This document shows positions 50,385 through 59,275 of a DNA stretch of 64,000 nucleotides, piece by piece; the stretch's first letter is position 1, and every line of letters starts with the position of its first letter. A program made the position numbers and the translations under genes. The notes under the pieces are model-generated. The model was not told the DNA's origin. It did not search any database and worked only from the letters and a program-made list of their open reading frames with translations. Source of the DNA: Clostridia bacterium (GTDB lineage: Bacteria; Bacillota; DSM-521; Neomoorellales; SLTJ01); contig JANLFO010000003.1 of NCBI GenBank assembly GCA_024653205.1, positions 105,736 to 169,735 on the forward strand, given 5' to 3'.

Positions 50385-52193
50385 GTGCTGATCCTGGCGA
50401 TTAACGGTAGCCCCCGAGGACGGAAAAGCAACACCGAGCGCATCCTCCAGGCCTTCCTGGCCGGAGCCGAGGAGGCCGGGGCCCGCGCCGAAACGCTGTA
50501 CTTAAGCGAGATGGAGATCCAGCCCTGCCGGGGCTGCTTCACCTGCTGGACCAAGACTCCTGGGGTATGCGTCCACCGGGACGACATGGCGGCGATCCTG
50601 CCCCGCTTATACGAGGCGGACGCGCTGGTGTACGCCACTCCCCTTTACGTCTTCACCGTCAGCGGGCTGATGAAGGATTTCCTGGACCGCCACCTGCCCG
50701 GGGTAGACCCCCACCTGGTTTGGCAGGGCAGGCACCTGGCCCACCCGCCCCGCTACCGCCGGGGTGGAAATAAACAACGGGTAGTGCTCATTTCCAACTC
50801 GGGCTTTCCCGAGCGGCACCATTTTTCCGCCCTGCTGGAAACTTTCCGCCGCTTCACCGATAACCCGTACCAGGAACTGGCCGCCGTCATTTTTTGCGCC
50901 GGCGGGGAACTTTTGCGGCAGCCTGCCCTGGCGGACACCTTGCGCTGGTACCCGGACGCCGCCCGCGAAGCGGGAAGACAATTCGTCCTCTACGGCCGCA
51001 TACGGGAAGAAACCCAGCAGTTGCTGGACACCCCCCTGGCGGAGGCGGAAGTGTACGCCCGCATGGCCAACCTGTACTGGGACAGCCACCTGGCTGGCGC
51101 CGAAACCCAGGAGCAGCCCCAATCCCCCGCTCCCGACCGGGAGGAACTTTCCCCGCCCCTTCCCCTGCCTTCGACCCCGCCCGGAGAGGCCCCCACCACC
51201 GCTTACGAGGCCATAGCCGGCATGCCCCTGGCCTTTGATCCCTCTGCCGCCGGCAACCTCCAGGCCGACATCCAATTCGTGGTGAGCGGGGCCGAACCGG
51301 GCCACTACGTCCTGCGCCTGGGCTCCGGCCGCTGCACCGTTCACCGGGGAACCGTGGCCCGTCCCCACCTCACCATCCGCACTCCTTCCGAGGTATGGGT
51401 CAAGATTGCCCGCGGTGAGCTGTCCGGTCAGACCGCCTACGTAAAGGGTATGTATCAGGTAGAAGGCGATTTCGGCCTCCTGCTGCGCCTGGCCGACCTT
51501 TTCCCCGGCCCCCAAGGCCAGCCCCGCTCAACGGAGCCCGCGCCCGCCGCCGCGCCTGAGCCCTCGCCCCCACCGGCTGCCCCCGAAGCTACTCCCGCCG
51601 GACCGGTCCGCCTTCCGGGCATGGCCTGGCTTACCCTGGCCTTCCTGCCCTGGATCGCCTTTTGGGTTCTCGCGGATCTGCCCGGCCTGGGCGAAGGCGT
51701 GAAGCTGGGCCTGCCTTTGGCCCTGGCCGCTGCGCTGTGGCTCTACCGCCGCCATTACCGCCAGGCCACCGGGATGGAAACCGGCTCCGCCCTTTACTTC
51801 CTTCTTCTCGCCGCCGCCACCCTGGCGGGCAGCGATTTCTTCCGCCACTACCGCGAGGTGCTGGGCTACCTGGCCCTGGCCGGCCTCTGGTTCGGCACCC
51901 TGGCCACCGAGGTTCCCCTCACGGCCGAATACTCCAAGTGGAGCTACCCGCCGGCCCTGTGGAGGCAACCGGTTTTCCTGCGCACCAACGCGGTGATCAC
52001 CGCCGTGTGGGGCGGAATTTACCTGGTACAGGCCGTACTCGCCCTGGCCGAAAACGCCGCCGGATCTGCCTGGGGCTGGATCCTGGCCCGCAATCTCCTG
52101 CTGGTCCCGGGCCTGGTGTTCACCGCCTGGTTTAAAGACTGGTATCCGGCCTACGGCTCCCTGCGCCGACCCAGCCGGCCCCACCGTACTTAA
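50385..52193 (+). CDS. Iron-sulfur flavoprotein-like reductase fused to SCP2 domain and membrane region
   Basis: About 602 residues. The first ~190 residues are an NADPH-dependent FMN reductase/Isf-like flavodoxin fold: LAINGSPRGRKSNTERIL, then a compact cysteine motif CRGCFTCWTKTPGVC (C-x2-C-x2-C-x6-C), as in iron-sulfur flavoproteins, and YATPLYVFTVSGLMKDFLDR. Residues ~270-385 look like an SCP2 sterol-carrier domain (DIQFVVSGAEPGHYVLRLG to WVKIARGELSG, GDFGLLLRL). A proline-rich linker leads to five or six membrane helices. I chose the GTG at 50385 behind GGGGAGG. Start choice is uncertain because upstream codons stay open. The fusion would place a flavin/FeS redox domain on the inner membrane face next to a hydrophobic-ligand domain. 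Confidence 0.75.
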   Translation: MLILAINGSPRGRKSNTERILQAFLAGAEEAGARAETLYLSEMEIQPCRGCFTCWTKTPGVCVHRDDMAAILPRLYEADALVYATPLYVFTVSGLMKDFLDRHLPGVDPHLVWQGRHLAHPPRYRRGGNKQRVVLISNSGFPERHHFSALLETFRRFTDNPYQELAAVIFCAGGELLRQPALADTLRWYPDAAREAGRQFVLYGRIREETQQLLDTPLAEAEVYARMANLYWDSHLAGAETQEQPQSPAPDREELSPPLPLPSTPPGEAPTTAYEAIAGMPLAFDPSAAGNLQADIQFVVSGAEPGHYVLRLGSGRCTVHRGTVARPHLTIRTPSEVWVKIARGELSGQTAYVKGMYQVEGDFGLLLRLADLFPGPQGQPRSTEPAPAAAPEPSPPPAAPEATPAGPVRLPGMAWLTLAFLPWIAFWVLADLPGLGEGVKLGLPLALAAALWLYRRHYRQATGMETGSALYFLLLAAATLAGSDFFRHYREVLGYLALAGLWFGTLATEVPLTAEYSKWSYPPALWRQPVFLRTNAVITAVWGGIYLVQAVLALAENAAGSAWGWILARNLLLVPGLVFTAWFKDWYPAYGSLRRPSRPHRT

Positions 52194-52251
52194 GTTAGCC
52201 GTTGCCCGGCAGTCCCTTACCGTGGTAAGATGCTGCCAGGAGGGAAACCAA

Positions 52252-52770
52252 ATGGCAGTGCCGGAAGAGGAACTGAAGAAACAGATCGCGGCCGGAGAAG
52301 AAAGCCCGGGAGCCTACCGGGGCTTCGACCCGTTTATCCAGTATCTGCTACACCGCCTCGACGCGTTGGAAGCCGGGCTGCGTGCCGAAATAGTCTCCCT
52401 GCGCGGGGAGACCCGCCACGAAATGGGCAACCTGCGGCAGGAACTCCGCGACGAAATAGGGAACCTGCGGCTGGAAGTCCGCGACGAAATAGGGAGCCTG
52501 CGGCTGGAAGTCCACAGTGAAGTAGGGAACTTGCGCCAGGAAGTAACCGGGCTACAACAGGAAGTCCACGGCCAAGTGGGAAACCTGCGCCAGGAAGTAC
52601 GAGACGAGATAGGAAAGCTGCGCCAGGAAGTAACCGGGCTGCAACAGGAAACAAATGCCCGCCTGAATTCCCTTCACCAGGAGCTCCACTCCACCACCCG
52701 GTGGATCGTGGGCACGATCATCGCCGCCACCGGGGTGGTCCTGGCCCTGGCGCAACTTCTCAAGTGGTGA
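52252..52770 (+). CDS. Coiled-coil protein with hendecad repeats and C-terminal membrane helix
   Basis: About 172 residues. After ~45 residues comes a run of 11-residue (33-bp) repeats, LRQELRDEIGN, LRLEVRDEIGS, LRLEVHSEVGN and further LRQEV variants, a coiled-coil-forming pattern. One membrane helix ends the protein (IVGTIIAATGVVLALAQLL). The ATG at 52252 follows AGGAGG. Proteins of this type (DUF1640-like) are tail-anchored and their function is poorly known. Repeat number may vary between strains. Confidence 0.7.
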   Translation: MAVPEEELKKQIAAGEESPGAYRGFDPFIQYLLHRLDALEAGLRAEIVSLRGETRHEMGNLRQELRDEIGNLRLEVRDEIGSLRLEVHSEVGNLRQEVTGLQQEVHGQVGNLRQEVRDEIGKLRQEVTGLQQETNARLNSLHQELHSTTRWIVGTIIAATGVVLALAQLLKW

Positions 52771-52811
52771 ACTCCACCAGCCCAACCTCTCTACACCTTT
52801 AATCTACATCT

Positions 52812-52866
52812 TTAACCCCCGCTTAACCTAACTCTCCAACCCTCTTAACCGCTTCCTGCTAACCTA
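52812..52866 (+). promoter_or_regulatory. Pho-box-like direct repeats upstream of pstS
   Basis: The gene-free stretch 52771-53160 holds TTAACC starting at 52812, 52823 and 52845, that is at 11, 11 and 22-bp steps with one degenerate repeat between, and a further CTAACC at 52859. The spacing and sequence agree with the repeats before phoA and the response regulator gene. The rest of the stretch (52870-53150) is GC-rich with small hairpins (for example around GCCGAGGGGCCTCG), and I see no gene in it. No clear -10 was assigned. Confidence 0.6.
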
Positions 52867-53160
52867 CTGCTTGAAGAAAGAGTGCGGCCCTAGAAAAACG
52901 AGCCGAGGGGCCTCGTGCGGGGCACTACGCTCCGTGGCGCTGCCGAGGAACTGTTCTGGCGCCGTACGGCACCGGTCTTGGCCGCACCGACCGGAGCCGA
53001 CGCTAGGCCCGGTGACCCTGGCAGGGAGGTGAGGTTTCCGAGGAGCAGGGGTGAGCGACCCAAGCGACCCGAGGAAGAGCTTCAGAGGATAGTCAGAAGG
53101 TCCCTTTAATGCTCAAGCCGCGAGATCTGACCGTACACCCAAGGAAGGAGGATTGGGCGA

Positions 53161-53994
53161 ATGAGGAAAGGCTTACTGTTAGTTGCCCTCGGGGCCCTGC
53201 TGGTCGGCCTCCTAGGTTGCCAAACTGGCGCTCAGGAGGCCAGCCCTCCCGGTGCGGCAGAAGCGCCGCTGGAGGGGGAACTTAAGCTCAGCGGCTCTAC
53301 CTCGGTGCAGCCGTTGGCCGAGGAGCTGGCCCAGGCCTTCACGGCCAAGCATCCGGAAGTGAGGGTGAGCGTGGCTGGCGGCGGAAGCGGCGTCGGAGTC
53401 AAGGATGCGGCCGAGGGCCGGGTGCATATCGGCAACGTTTCCCGGGCCCAGAAGGACGGCGATCCGACCGGCCTGGTCTGGACTACCATTGCCAGGGACG
53501 CGGTCACGGTGGTCGTCAACCCCCAGAACCCGATCGGCGCTCTGAGCAAGGAGCAGGTGAAGGACATCTTCACCGGCCGGGTCACCAACTGGAAGGAAGT
53601 AGGCGGTCCGGAGGCGCCTATTGTGGTCCATTCCCGCACCGTGCCTTCCGGGACCTACGACTTCTTCGTGGAAGTCTTCCTGGACGGAGGAGAGGTTATC
53701 GCTACCGCCAGGCAGCACGCCTCCAACGGCCTGGTGCGCCAGGCGGTGGCCTCGGACAAGCACGCCGTCGGGTTTCTCTCCCTGGGCTATCTGGACGCCA
53801 CCGTTAAGGCTCCGGTCATAGACGGCGTAGAGCCGAATATGGAAAACGCCCGCGCCGGCCGATACAAGTACGTGCGGCCCTTCAACATGGTCACCAAAGG
53901 GGAGCCCGCCGGCCTGGCCAAGGCCTTCCTGGACTTCGTTCTCTCCCCGGAAGGTCAGGCCATCGTGGCCAAGGAGTACATTCCGGTGCAGTAA
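53161..53994 (+). CDS. pstS: Phosphate-binding lipoprotein PstS (copy 1)
   Basis: 277 residues. The lipobox is VGLLGC. The PstS pattern is clear: LKLSGSTSVQPLAEELAQAF, VAGGGSGVGVKDAAEG for phosphate contacts, HIGNVSR, VHSRTVPSGTYDFFVE and HASNGLVRQAVASDKHAVGF. It delivers phosphate to the PstCAB channel encoded 2.5 kb downstream. ATG at 53161 follows AAGGAAGGAGG. A second, longer PstS with about 80% similar sequence lies at 54994, so the pair arose by duplication. Pho-box-like repeats lie ~300 bp upstream. Confidence 0.95.
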   Translation: MRKGLLLVALGALLVGLLGCQTGAQEASPPGAAEAPLEGELKLSGSTSVQPLAEELAQAFTAKHPEVRVSVAGGGSGVGVKDAAEGRVHIGNVSRAQKDGDPTGLVWTTIARDAVTVVVNPQNPIGALSKEQVKDIFTGRVTNWKEVGGPEAPIVVHSRTVPSGTYDFFVEVFLDGGEVIATARQHASNGLVRQAVASDKHAVGFLSLGYLDATVKAPVIDGVEPNMENARAGRYKYVRPFNMVTKGEPAGLAKAFLDFVLSPEGQAIVAKEYIPVQ

Positions 53995-54044
53995 GGCCAG
54001 GAGTAGGCGGGATCTCGCCCCACCCGGCGTCGATCCAACCGGAT

Positions 54045-54088
54045 TTAACCGGTTTTTAACCCGGACCCAGCCCAGATTTTACCCGGTT
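54045..54088 (+). promoter_or_regulatory. Pho-box-like direct repeats upstream of the response regulator gene
   Basis: TTAACC starts at 54045 and 54056 and TTTACC at 54078, giving 11 and 22-bp steps, the same layout as before pstS. The gene starts at 54120, so the repeats lie just upstream of where a promoter would be. This suggests autoregulation. Confidence 0.6.
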
Positions 54089-54119
54089 CTGCTAGGTTCA
54101 AATCGGAGGGGGTCAAGAG

Positions 54120-54893
54120 ATGGCGGGTATGCATTTGACCGTACTGGTAGCGGAAGATGATCCTCACGTCCTGGAGCTGGTGAAGTACCACTTGGAACGG
54201 GAACACTACCGGGTACTTACCGCTGCCGACGGTCATTCCGCCTGGCGGCTCGCCATCGAGGCCCTGCCGGATCTCGTGGTGCTGGACCTGATGCTTCCGG
54301 GTCTGGACGGTTACGACGTGTGCCGGCGCCTGCGCCGAGACCCGCGCACCGCCTCGGTTCCCATAATCATGCTGACCGCCCGGGCCTCGGAAACCGACAA
54401 GGTACTGGGCCTGGAGCTGGGCGCAGACGACTACGTCACCAAGCCCTTCAGCCCCCGGGAACTGGTGGCCCGCATCCGCGCCCGCCTCCGCCCCCTTGCT
54501 ACCGAATCGCTGCCCGACGAGGAGCTGCGCTACGGCGATCTGGTGATCAATCCGGCCCGCTTCCAGGTCACAGTCCGGGGGGAGGAGGTCCGGCTGACCG
54601 CCAAGGAGTTCTTCCTGCTCCACCATCTGGCGTCCCACCCCAACCTGGTGTTCACCCGGCAGCAGCTCCTGCGGGCGGTGTGGGGCTGGGAGCACCCCGG
54701 CCAGACCCGCACCGTGGACGTGCACGTCCGCTACCTGCGCCAGAAGCTGGAGCCCGATCCGGAGCGCCCCCGCTACATCGAAACCGTCCGCGGGGTAGGT
54801 TACCGCTTCAACGGCCGCCCCTCACCGCCGGTAGAATCCAAGCCCAAGAAGGAGGGTGATAGGCTCGAGGCGAAGGCGACCTGTTCCTTCTAA
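54120..54893 (+). CDS. OmpR/PhoB-family response regulator
   Basis: 257 residues. The receiver domain has AEDD near the N-terminus, phospho-acceptor VVLDLMLPG, the MLTARAS threonine region and KPFSPRE lysine. The winged-helix effector domain follows with LTAKEFFLLHHLASHP, DVHVRYLRQKLEPDP and YIETVRGVGYRF. Position between two pstS genes points to a PhoP/PhoB-type phosphate regulator. No histidine kinase gene lies beside it, which is unusual. The C-terminal ~25 residues are an extra charged tail. ATG at 54120 follows GGAGGGGG. Confidence 0.93.
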   Translation: MAGMHLTVLVAEDDPHVLELVKYHLEREHYRVLTAADGHSAWRLAIEALPDLVVLDLMLPGLDGYDVCRRLRRDPRTASVPIIMLTARASETDKVLGLELGADDYVTKPFSPRELVARIRARLRPLATESLPDEELRYGDLVINPARFQVTVRGEEVRLTAKEFFLLHHLASHPNLVFTRQQLLRAVWGWEHPGQTRTVDVHVRYLRQKLEPDPERPRYIETVRGVGYRFNGRPSPPVESKPKKEGDRLEAKATCSF

Positions 54894-54993
54894 AGGCGGG
54901 AAAGTGTAGAGCATGCGGGCAGATAGTCACGCAAACGGCCACTTCCGGCCGTGGCAAAGAACCTTTCTAACCACAAGGGAGGTCAAGGAGCAC

Positions 54994-56187
54994 ATGCGCA
55001 AGGGATTGGTGGTGCTGCTTCTTCTGGCGCTTGTGTGCTGCCTGGTGGGCCCGGCGGCAGCGGCCCGGGCGGCCGACATATCCGTCCGGGTAGACGGAAA
55101 AGAGCTGGTCCTGGACAGTCCGCCGGTCCTGGACCAGGGCCGGGTCCTGGTGCCCATGCGGGCGGTCTTTGAGGCTTTAGGAGCCACGGTCAAGTGGGAG
55201 GCGGCTACCCAAACCGTAAGCGGCCAAAAGGGAAACACTTCCGTAATCCTGAAGGTGGGCCAGAAACAGGCCACGGTTTCCGGTAAGAGCGTGGCTTTGG
55301 ACGCTCCCGCCCGCCTGGTGTCCGGCCGGGTGCTGGTGCCCTTACGGTTTGTAGCTGAGGCCCTGGGGGCTTCGGTGAGCTGGGACGCCGCCGTCCGGCG
55401 GGTGAACATCACCTCCCAGGCCACCGCCACCGGCTCGACCGCTGCCGCTCCGCTGGCAGGCGAGCTGAAACTAAGCGGCTCCACCTCGGTACAGCCGTTG
55501 GCCGAGGAGCTGGCCCAGGCCTTCATGGCCAAACACCCGCAGGTCAGGATCAGCATCGCCGGCGGCGGTTCGGGGGTAGGGGTTAAGGACGCGGCCGAGG
55601 GCCGGGTGCACATCGGCAACGTCTCCCGGGCCCAGAAGGACGGCGACCCGGCCGGGCTGGTGTGGACTACCATCGCCAAGGACGGCGTGGCGGTGATCGT
55701 ACACCCCTCCAACCCGGTCAGCGCCCTCACCAAAGAGCAGGTTAAGAAGATCTTCACCGGCCAGATTACCAACTGGAAGGATGCGGGCGGGGGCAACGCG
55801 CCCATAGTAGTGCACTCCCGCACGGTGCCGTCCGGAACCTACGACTTCTTTGTCGAAGCCTTCCTGGACAAGGAAGAGGTCGTAAAGACAGCCAAACAGC
55901 ACGCCTCCAACGGCCTGGTGCGCCAGGCGGTGGCCTCGGACAAGAACGCCGTGGGGTTCATCTCCCTGGGCTACCTGGACGCCAGCGTGAAGGCGCCCAA
56001 GATGGACGGGGTAGAGCCCACTCTGGACAACGCCCGCAGCGGCAAGTACAAGTACGTGCGGCCGTTCAACCTGGTTACCAAGGGCCAGCCTAGCGGCCTG
56101 GCCAAGGCCTTCCTCGATTTCGTGCTCTCTACCGAGGGCCAAGAGATCGTGGCCAGGGAGTACATCCCGGTGAAGTACGGCCTGTAA
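54994..56187 (+). CDS. pstS: PstS-type phosphate-binding protein fused to an N-terminal copper-amine-oxidase-type stalk domain
   Basis: About 397 residues. A signal peptide (VVLLLLALVCCLVGPAAAARA) leads to two copies of the copper amine oxidase N-terminal (stalk) repeat, RVDGKELVLDSPPVLDQGRV with VPMRAVFEALGATVKW, and a second with VPLRFVAEALGASVSW (residues ~30-155). The rest is PstS, close to copy 1 (LKLSGSTSVQPLAEELAQAF and VHSRTVPSGTYDFFVE identical). There is no lipobox, so the stalk may hold it in the wall. ATG at 54994 follows GGAGGTCAAGGAG. It directly precedes pstCAB and may be the main binding protein. Confidence 0.9.
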   Translation: MRKGLVVLLLLALVCCLVGPAAAARAADISVRVDGKELVLDSPPVLDQGRVLVPMRAVFEALGATVKWEAATQTVSGQKGNTSVILKVGQKQATVSGKSVALDAPARLVSGRVLVPLRFVAEALGASVSWDAAVRRVNITSQATATGSTAAAPLAGELKLSGSTSVQPLAEELAQAFMAKHPQVRISIAGGGSGVGVKDAAEGRVHIGNVSRAQKDGDPAGLVWTTIAKDGVAVIVHPSNPVSALTKEQVKKIFTGQITNWKDAGGGNAPIVVHSRTVPSGTYDFFVEAFLDKEEVVKTAKQHASNGLVRQAVASDKNAVGFISLGYLDASVKAPKMDGVEPTLDNARSGKYKYVRPFNLVTKGQPSGLAKAFLDFVLSTEGQEIVAREYIPVKYGL

Positions 56188-56220
56188 AGGGCCCGGCTCG
56201 GCAAGCGAGACGGCGTCCCA

Positions 56221-56252
56221 CCCTGCCCGCTCCGACACCGGGGCGGGCAGGG
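56221..56252 (+). promoter_or_regulatory. Intercistronic hairpin between pstS copy 2 and pstC
   Basis: CCCTGCCCGC (56221-56230) pairs with GCGGGCAGGG (56243-56252), 12-base loop, no U-tract. The 293-bp gap 56188-56480 has no gene, is GC-rich and holds little else that I can name. The hairpin may protect the pstS message or limit read-through to the channel genes. Confidence 0.55.
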
Positions 56253-56480
56253 TCCCCTACCCTCCAGGCGCCGGGCCCGGCCCCGAAGGGGCGCGAATTG
56301 CGCCGGCGCGGGTCCGGCGGTCCAAAGCCCGGGCATCCGCCTTCACCGGCGCCGGCGCCCAGTTCGGTGCCCGGCGAGACTTTAGGCGCTCGGTGGAAGC
56401 CGGACGGCCGGAAAGGAGAAGCAGGGGTCCTTTAGCTGCCCTACCCCGGCAAATGGGATCCGATAAGGAGGAAAAACTAG

Positions 56481-57509
56481 GTGAGCGTTCTCCCCCCTAC
56501 CCCGCGGAAACCCGCCTTATATCGTCCCTATCTTGACCCGGTCCGAGGACGTTATTTCCAGGAACAGGCGGTGCAAAAGGCGCTCCTATTGGTTACCGCC
56601 GCCAGCGCCGGGGTTATCCTGCTGATCCTGTTCTTTCTGTTCCTCAAAGCCTGGCCCATCTGGCGCATCAACGGCTTAGGCTTTATCACCGGGACCGACT
56701 GGGACCAGCAGTTCGCCCGGGCCTGGTCGGCACCGGGGGAAAGCCCGGTCTGGGAGTTCGGAGCCTTGCCTCTGGTCGCCGGGACTCTTTATACCACCGC
56801 CGGGGCCCTGGTGCTGTGTCTTCCCTTCGGTTTGGGGTGTGCGGTATTCCTGGCGGAGCTATGCCCCCCTCGCCTCAAGGCCGGCCTGGAGTCGGTGGTG
56901 AGGCTTCTGGCCGCCGTGCCTTCGGTGATTTACGGCCTGGTCGGCCTGATCGTGGTGGTCCCCCTGATCCGCCAGGCCCTCATAAGCGACGAGCTGGCCC
57001 TTGAGATGATCCGGATCTGCGCCCTGGACGGCACCGGGCTTCTTCCCGGGATACTCGTCTTGAGCATGATGATCGGGCCCATCTTCATTGCCCTGGCCAC
57101 CGACGCCTTACGTGCGGTTCCCTACCGCTACAAGGAGGCGGCCCTGGCGCTGGGCCTCTCCCACTGGCGGGCCATTGTGCTGGTGATGCTGCCCGCGGCC
57201 CGCAAGGGCCTACTGGCCGGCGCCGTCCTGGCCGCAGCCAAGGCCCTGGGAGAGGCGGTGGCCATGTCCATGGTGACCGGCAGCGTGGCGCATTTGCCCA
57301 GCCCGGGGCACGGCCTGGTTTTCTTTCTGGAACCGGTACGCACCCTGGCCTCCAACTTGGTGGATCACGCCGAGGCCATGACCGTGCCCAGCTGCGAGGC
57401 GGCCCTGTTTGCCTGCGCCACGATCCTGCTGGTGTCCTGCACCCTGCTCAGCCTCTTCGCCCGCCTGGTGGTAGGAATGAGCGCCGAAGGAGGCGGCAGA
57501 GGTGTCTAA
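56481..57509 (+). CDS. pstC: Phosphate ABC transporter permease PstC
   Basis: 342 residues with six membrane segments. PstC features: a long first external loop after the first helix (WRINGLGFITGTDWD), CLPFGLGCAVFLAEL, LLAAVPSVIYGLVGL, and the EAA loop RYKEAALALGLSHWRAI. GTG at 56481 follows AAGGAGG. It overlaps pstA by 8 bases. Confidence 0.95.
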   Translation: MSVLPPTPRKPALYRPYLDPVRGRYFQEQAVQKALLLVTAASAGVILLILFFLFLKAWPIWRINGLGFITGTDWDQQFARAWSAPGESPVWEFGALPLVAGTLYTTAGALVLCLPFGLGCAVFLAELCPPRLKAGLESVVRLLAAVPSVIYGLVGLIVVVPLIRQALISDELALEMIRICALDGTGLLPGILVLSMMIGPIFIALATDALRAVPYRYKEAALALGLSHWRAIVLVMLPAARKGLLAGAVLAAAKALGEAVAMSMVTGSVAHLPSPGHGLVFFLEPVRTLASNLVDHAEAMTVPSCEAALFACATILLVSCTLLSLFARLVVGMSAEGGGRGV

Positions 57510-58422
57510 ACGAGACCTAATGGGAACTGCTCTTGCCTGGGTTTCGGGCCTCGGGGGACTGGGGATCTGCGGGTTGATCCTGGGTTTTCTGGTGGTTAAA
57601 GGAGGGCCGGCGTTGAGCTGGGACTTTGTCTCCCAGGATCCCCGGCCCAGCCTGCAGGAGGCGCTGAGCGGCGGCATCCTGACCCCCATCATCGGCACCG
57701 CCCTGCTCACCCTCCTGGGCGTCGCCCTGGCCTTTCCCTGGTCTTTTGGCAGCGCCGTGTACCTGGCGGAATACGCCCGCGAAGGCCGGCTGCTGAACCT
57801 GGTTCGCACCGGCATCGAGGTCCTGGCCGGGGTGCCCACGGTGGTGTTCGGGCTTTTCGCCCTGGCCCTGTTCTCCCACCCCAGCCTGGCCCTCTTCAGC
57901 TCTATGGTGGAAGGAGTAGAAGGCGGCCGGGCCTTCGGCCGGAGCTTCCTGGTGTGCGCGGCGGCCATGGCGGTGATGGTGCTCCCCTACGCCATCAAGT
58001 GCATGGAAGAAGCCCTGCGGGCGGTGCCCCCCGGCTACCGGGAGGCCGCCTACGCCCTGGGCCTCACCAAATGGCGCACCATCAGGAAAGTGGTGGTGCC
58101 GGCGGCCATGCCGGGGATAATCACCGGAGTGATCCTGGCCGTGGGCCGCATTGCCGGAGACACGGCCATCGTCTGGCTGTGCCTGGGCGGCAGCATGACC
58201 CTGACCGGGCCAGAGCCCTGGTGGCATCCCCAGAACTGGCTGGAGACCTTACGCAGCACCGGCAGCACCCTAACCAGTTACATCTACTACTCTTCTCCGG
58301 CCGGAGAAGGAAACTCTCCTACCAAGGCCTTCGGCGCCGGCCTGGTGCTGATGGCCATGGTATTGGTGCTGAACTTTATCGTGGACTATCTGGGGCGCCT
58401 GGCACGGGCGCGGGAGGAGTGA
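57502..58422 (+). CDS. pstA: Phosphate ABC transporter permease PstA
   Basis: 306 residues with six membrane segments. Typical are GGILTPIIGTALLTLLGVAL, SAVYLAEYAREGRL, EVLAGVPTVVFGLFAL and the EAA loop GYREAAYALGLTKWRTI. GTG at 57502 overlaps the pstC end. It forms the phosphate channel with PstC. Confidence 0.95.
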   Translation: MSKRDLMGTALAWVSGLGGLGICGLILGFLVVKGGPALSWDFVSQDPRPSLQEALSGGILTPIIGTALLTLLGVALAFPWSFGSAVYLAEYAREGRLLNLVRTGIEVLAGVPTVVFGLFALALFSHPSLALFSSMVEGVEGGRAFGRSFLVCAAAMAVMVLPYAIKCMEEALRAVPPGYREAAYALGLTKWRTIRKVVVPAAMPGIITGVILAVGRIAGDTAIVWLCLGGSMTLTGPEPWWHPQNWLETLRSTGSTLTSYIYYSSPAGEGNSPTKAFGAGLVLMAMVLVLNFIVDYLGRLARAREE

Positions 58423-58425
58423 GAT

Positions 58426-59208
58426 ATGAACCGAACGGACGCAGAGAGTAGTCACGGTAAGGTAACGGTATCCGGGCTTTCTACGTGGTACGGGCGCCAG
58501 CAGGTCCTGCGGGAAGTGAGCCTGAGACTTCCACCCAATTCCATCACCGGACTGATCGGCCCTTCCGGATGCGGCAAGAGCACCTTCCTGCGCTGCCTTA
58601 ACCGGCTGAACGACCTGGTGCCGGGGTTTCGCCTGCAGGGTGAAGTGCTGTTGGACGGCCAGGACCTTTACCGCCCGGGTACCGATGTGGTGCAGGTCCG
58701 ACGCCGAGTGGGAATGGTGTTCCAGCACCCCAACCCTTTCCCCAAGACCGTCTTCGAGAACGTGGCCCTGGCCGTGCGGGAGCACAACCCCCGGATAAAG
58801 AAGGGGGAACTGGAGGCCATAGTGGAGCAGAGCCTGAAGCGGGCCATTCTGTGGGAGGAAGTCAAGGATAAGTTACACCGCTCGGCCTTTGAGCTCTCCG
58901 GCGGCCAGCAGCAGAGGCTCTGTATCGCCCGCTTACTCGCGGTGATGCCCGAGGTGATCCTGCTGGACGAACCCTGCGCCAGCCTGGACCCCGTATCCAC
59001 GGCCCGCATTGAAGAACTCTTGCTGGAGCTGAAGAAAAGCTACACCGTGGTGGTGGTTACCCACAACCTGGGCCAGGCCCGGCGGATATCCGACTACCTC
59101 GGCTTCTTCCTGGAGGGCAGGCTGGTGGAGTTCGGCGAGGCGGGAGAGCTGCTGGCAAACCCGCGCCAGAAGGCCACCGAAGATTACCTCACCGGCCGAT
59201 TCGGGTAA
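58426..59208 (+). CDS. pstB: Phosphate ABC transporter ATPase PstB
   Basis: 260 residues. Walker A is GPSGCGKST, signature LSGGQQQRL, Walker B with glutamate VILLDEPCASLDP, and H-loop VVVTHN. The motif FLRCLNRLNDLVP is characteristic of PstB. It starts 3 bp after pstA. No phoU gene follows, which is unusual for a pst operon. Confidence 0.95.
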   Translation: MNRTDAESSHGKVTVSGLSTWYGRQQVLREVSLRLPPNSITGLIGPSGCGKSTFLRCLNRLNDLVPGFRLQGEVLLDGQDLYRPGTDVVQVRRRVGMVFQHPNPFPKTVFENVALAVREHNPRIKKGELEAIVEQSLKRAILWEEVKDKLHRSAFELSGGQQQRLCIARLLAVMPEVILLDEPCASLDPVSTARIEELLLELKKSYTVVVVTHNLGQARRISDYLGFFLEGRLVEFGEAGELLANPRQKATEDYLTGRFG

Positions 59209-59275
59209 ATCACGTCCGGCCGGCTTACGCAGCCCTACCTTCGCGAAGCGACGTATCGCCTTCACTGACGGACTC

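Noticed and set aside
52252..52770. 33-bp repeats in the coiled-coil gene as a CRISPR or satellite array
   Set aside because: The repeats are in frame, contiguous without spacers and encode an 11-residue coiled-coil pattern.
52915..53109. 64-codon frame between the coiled-coil gene and pstS
   Set aside because: No ribosome site, arginine/proline-rich composition and no family pattern. Treated as leader or spacer.
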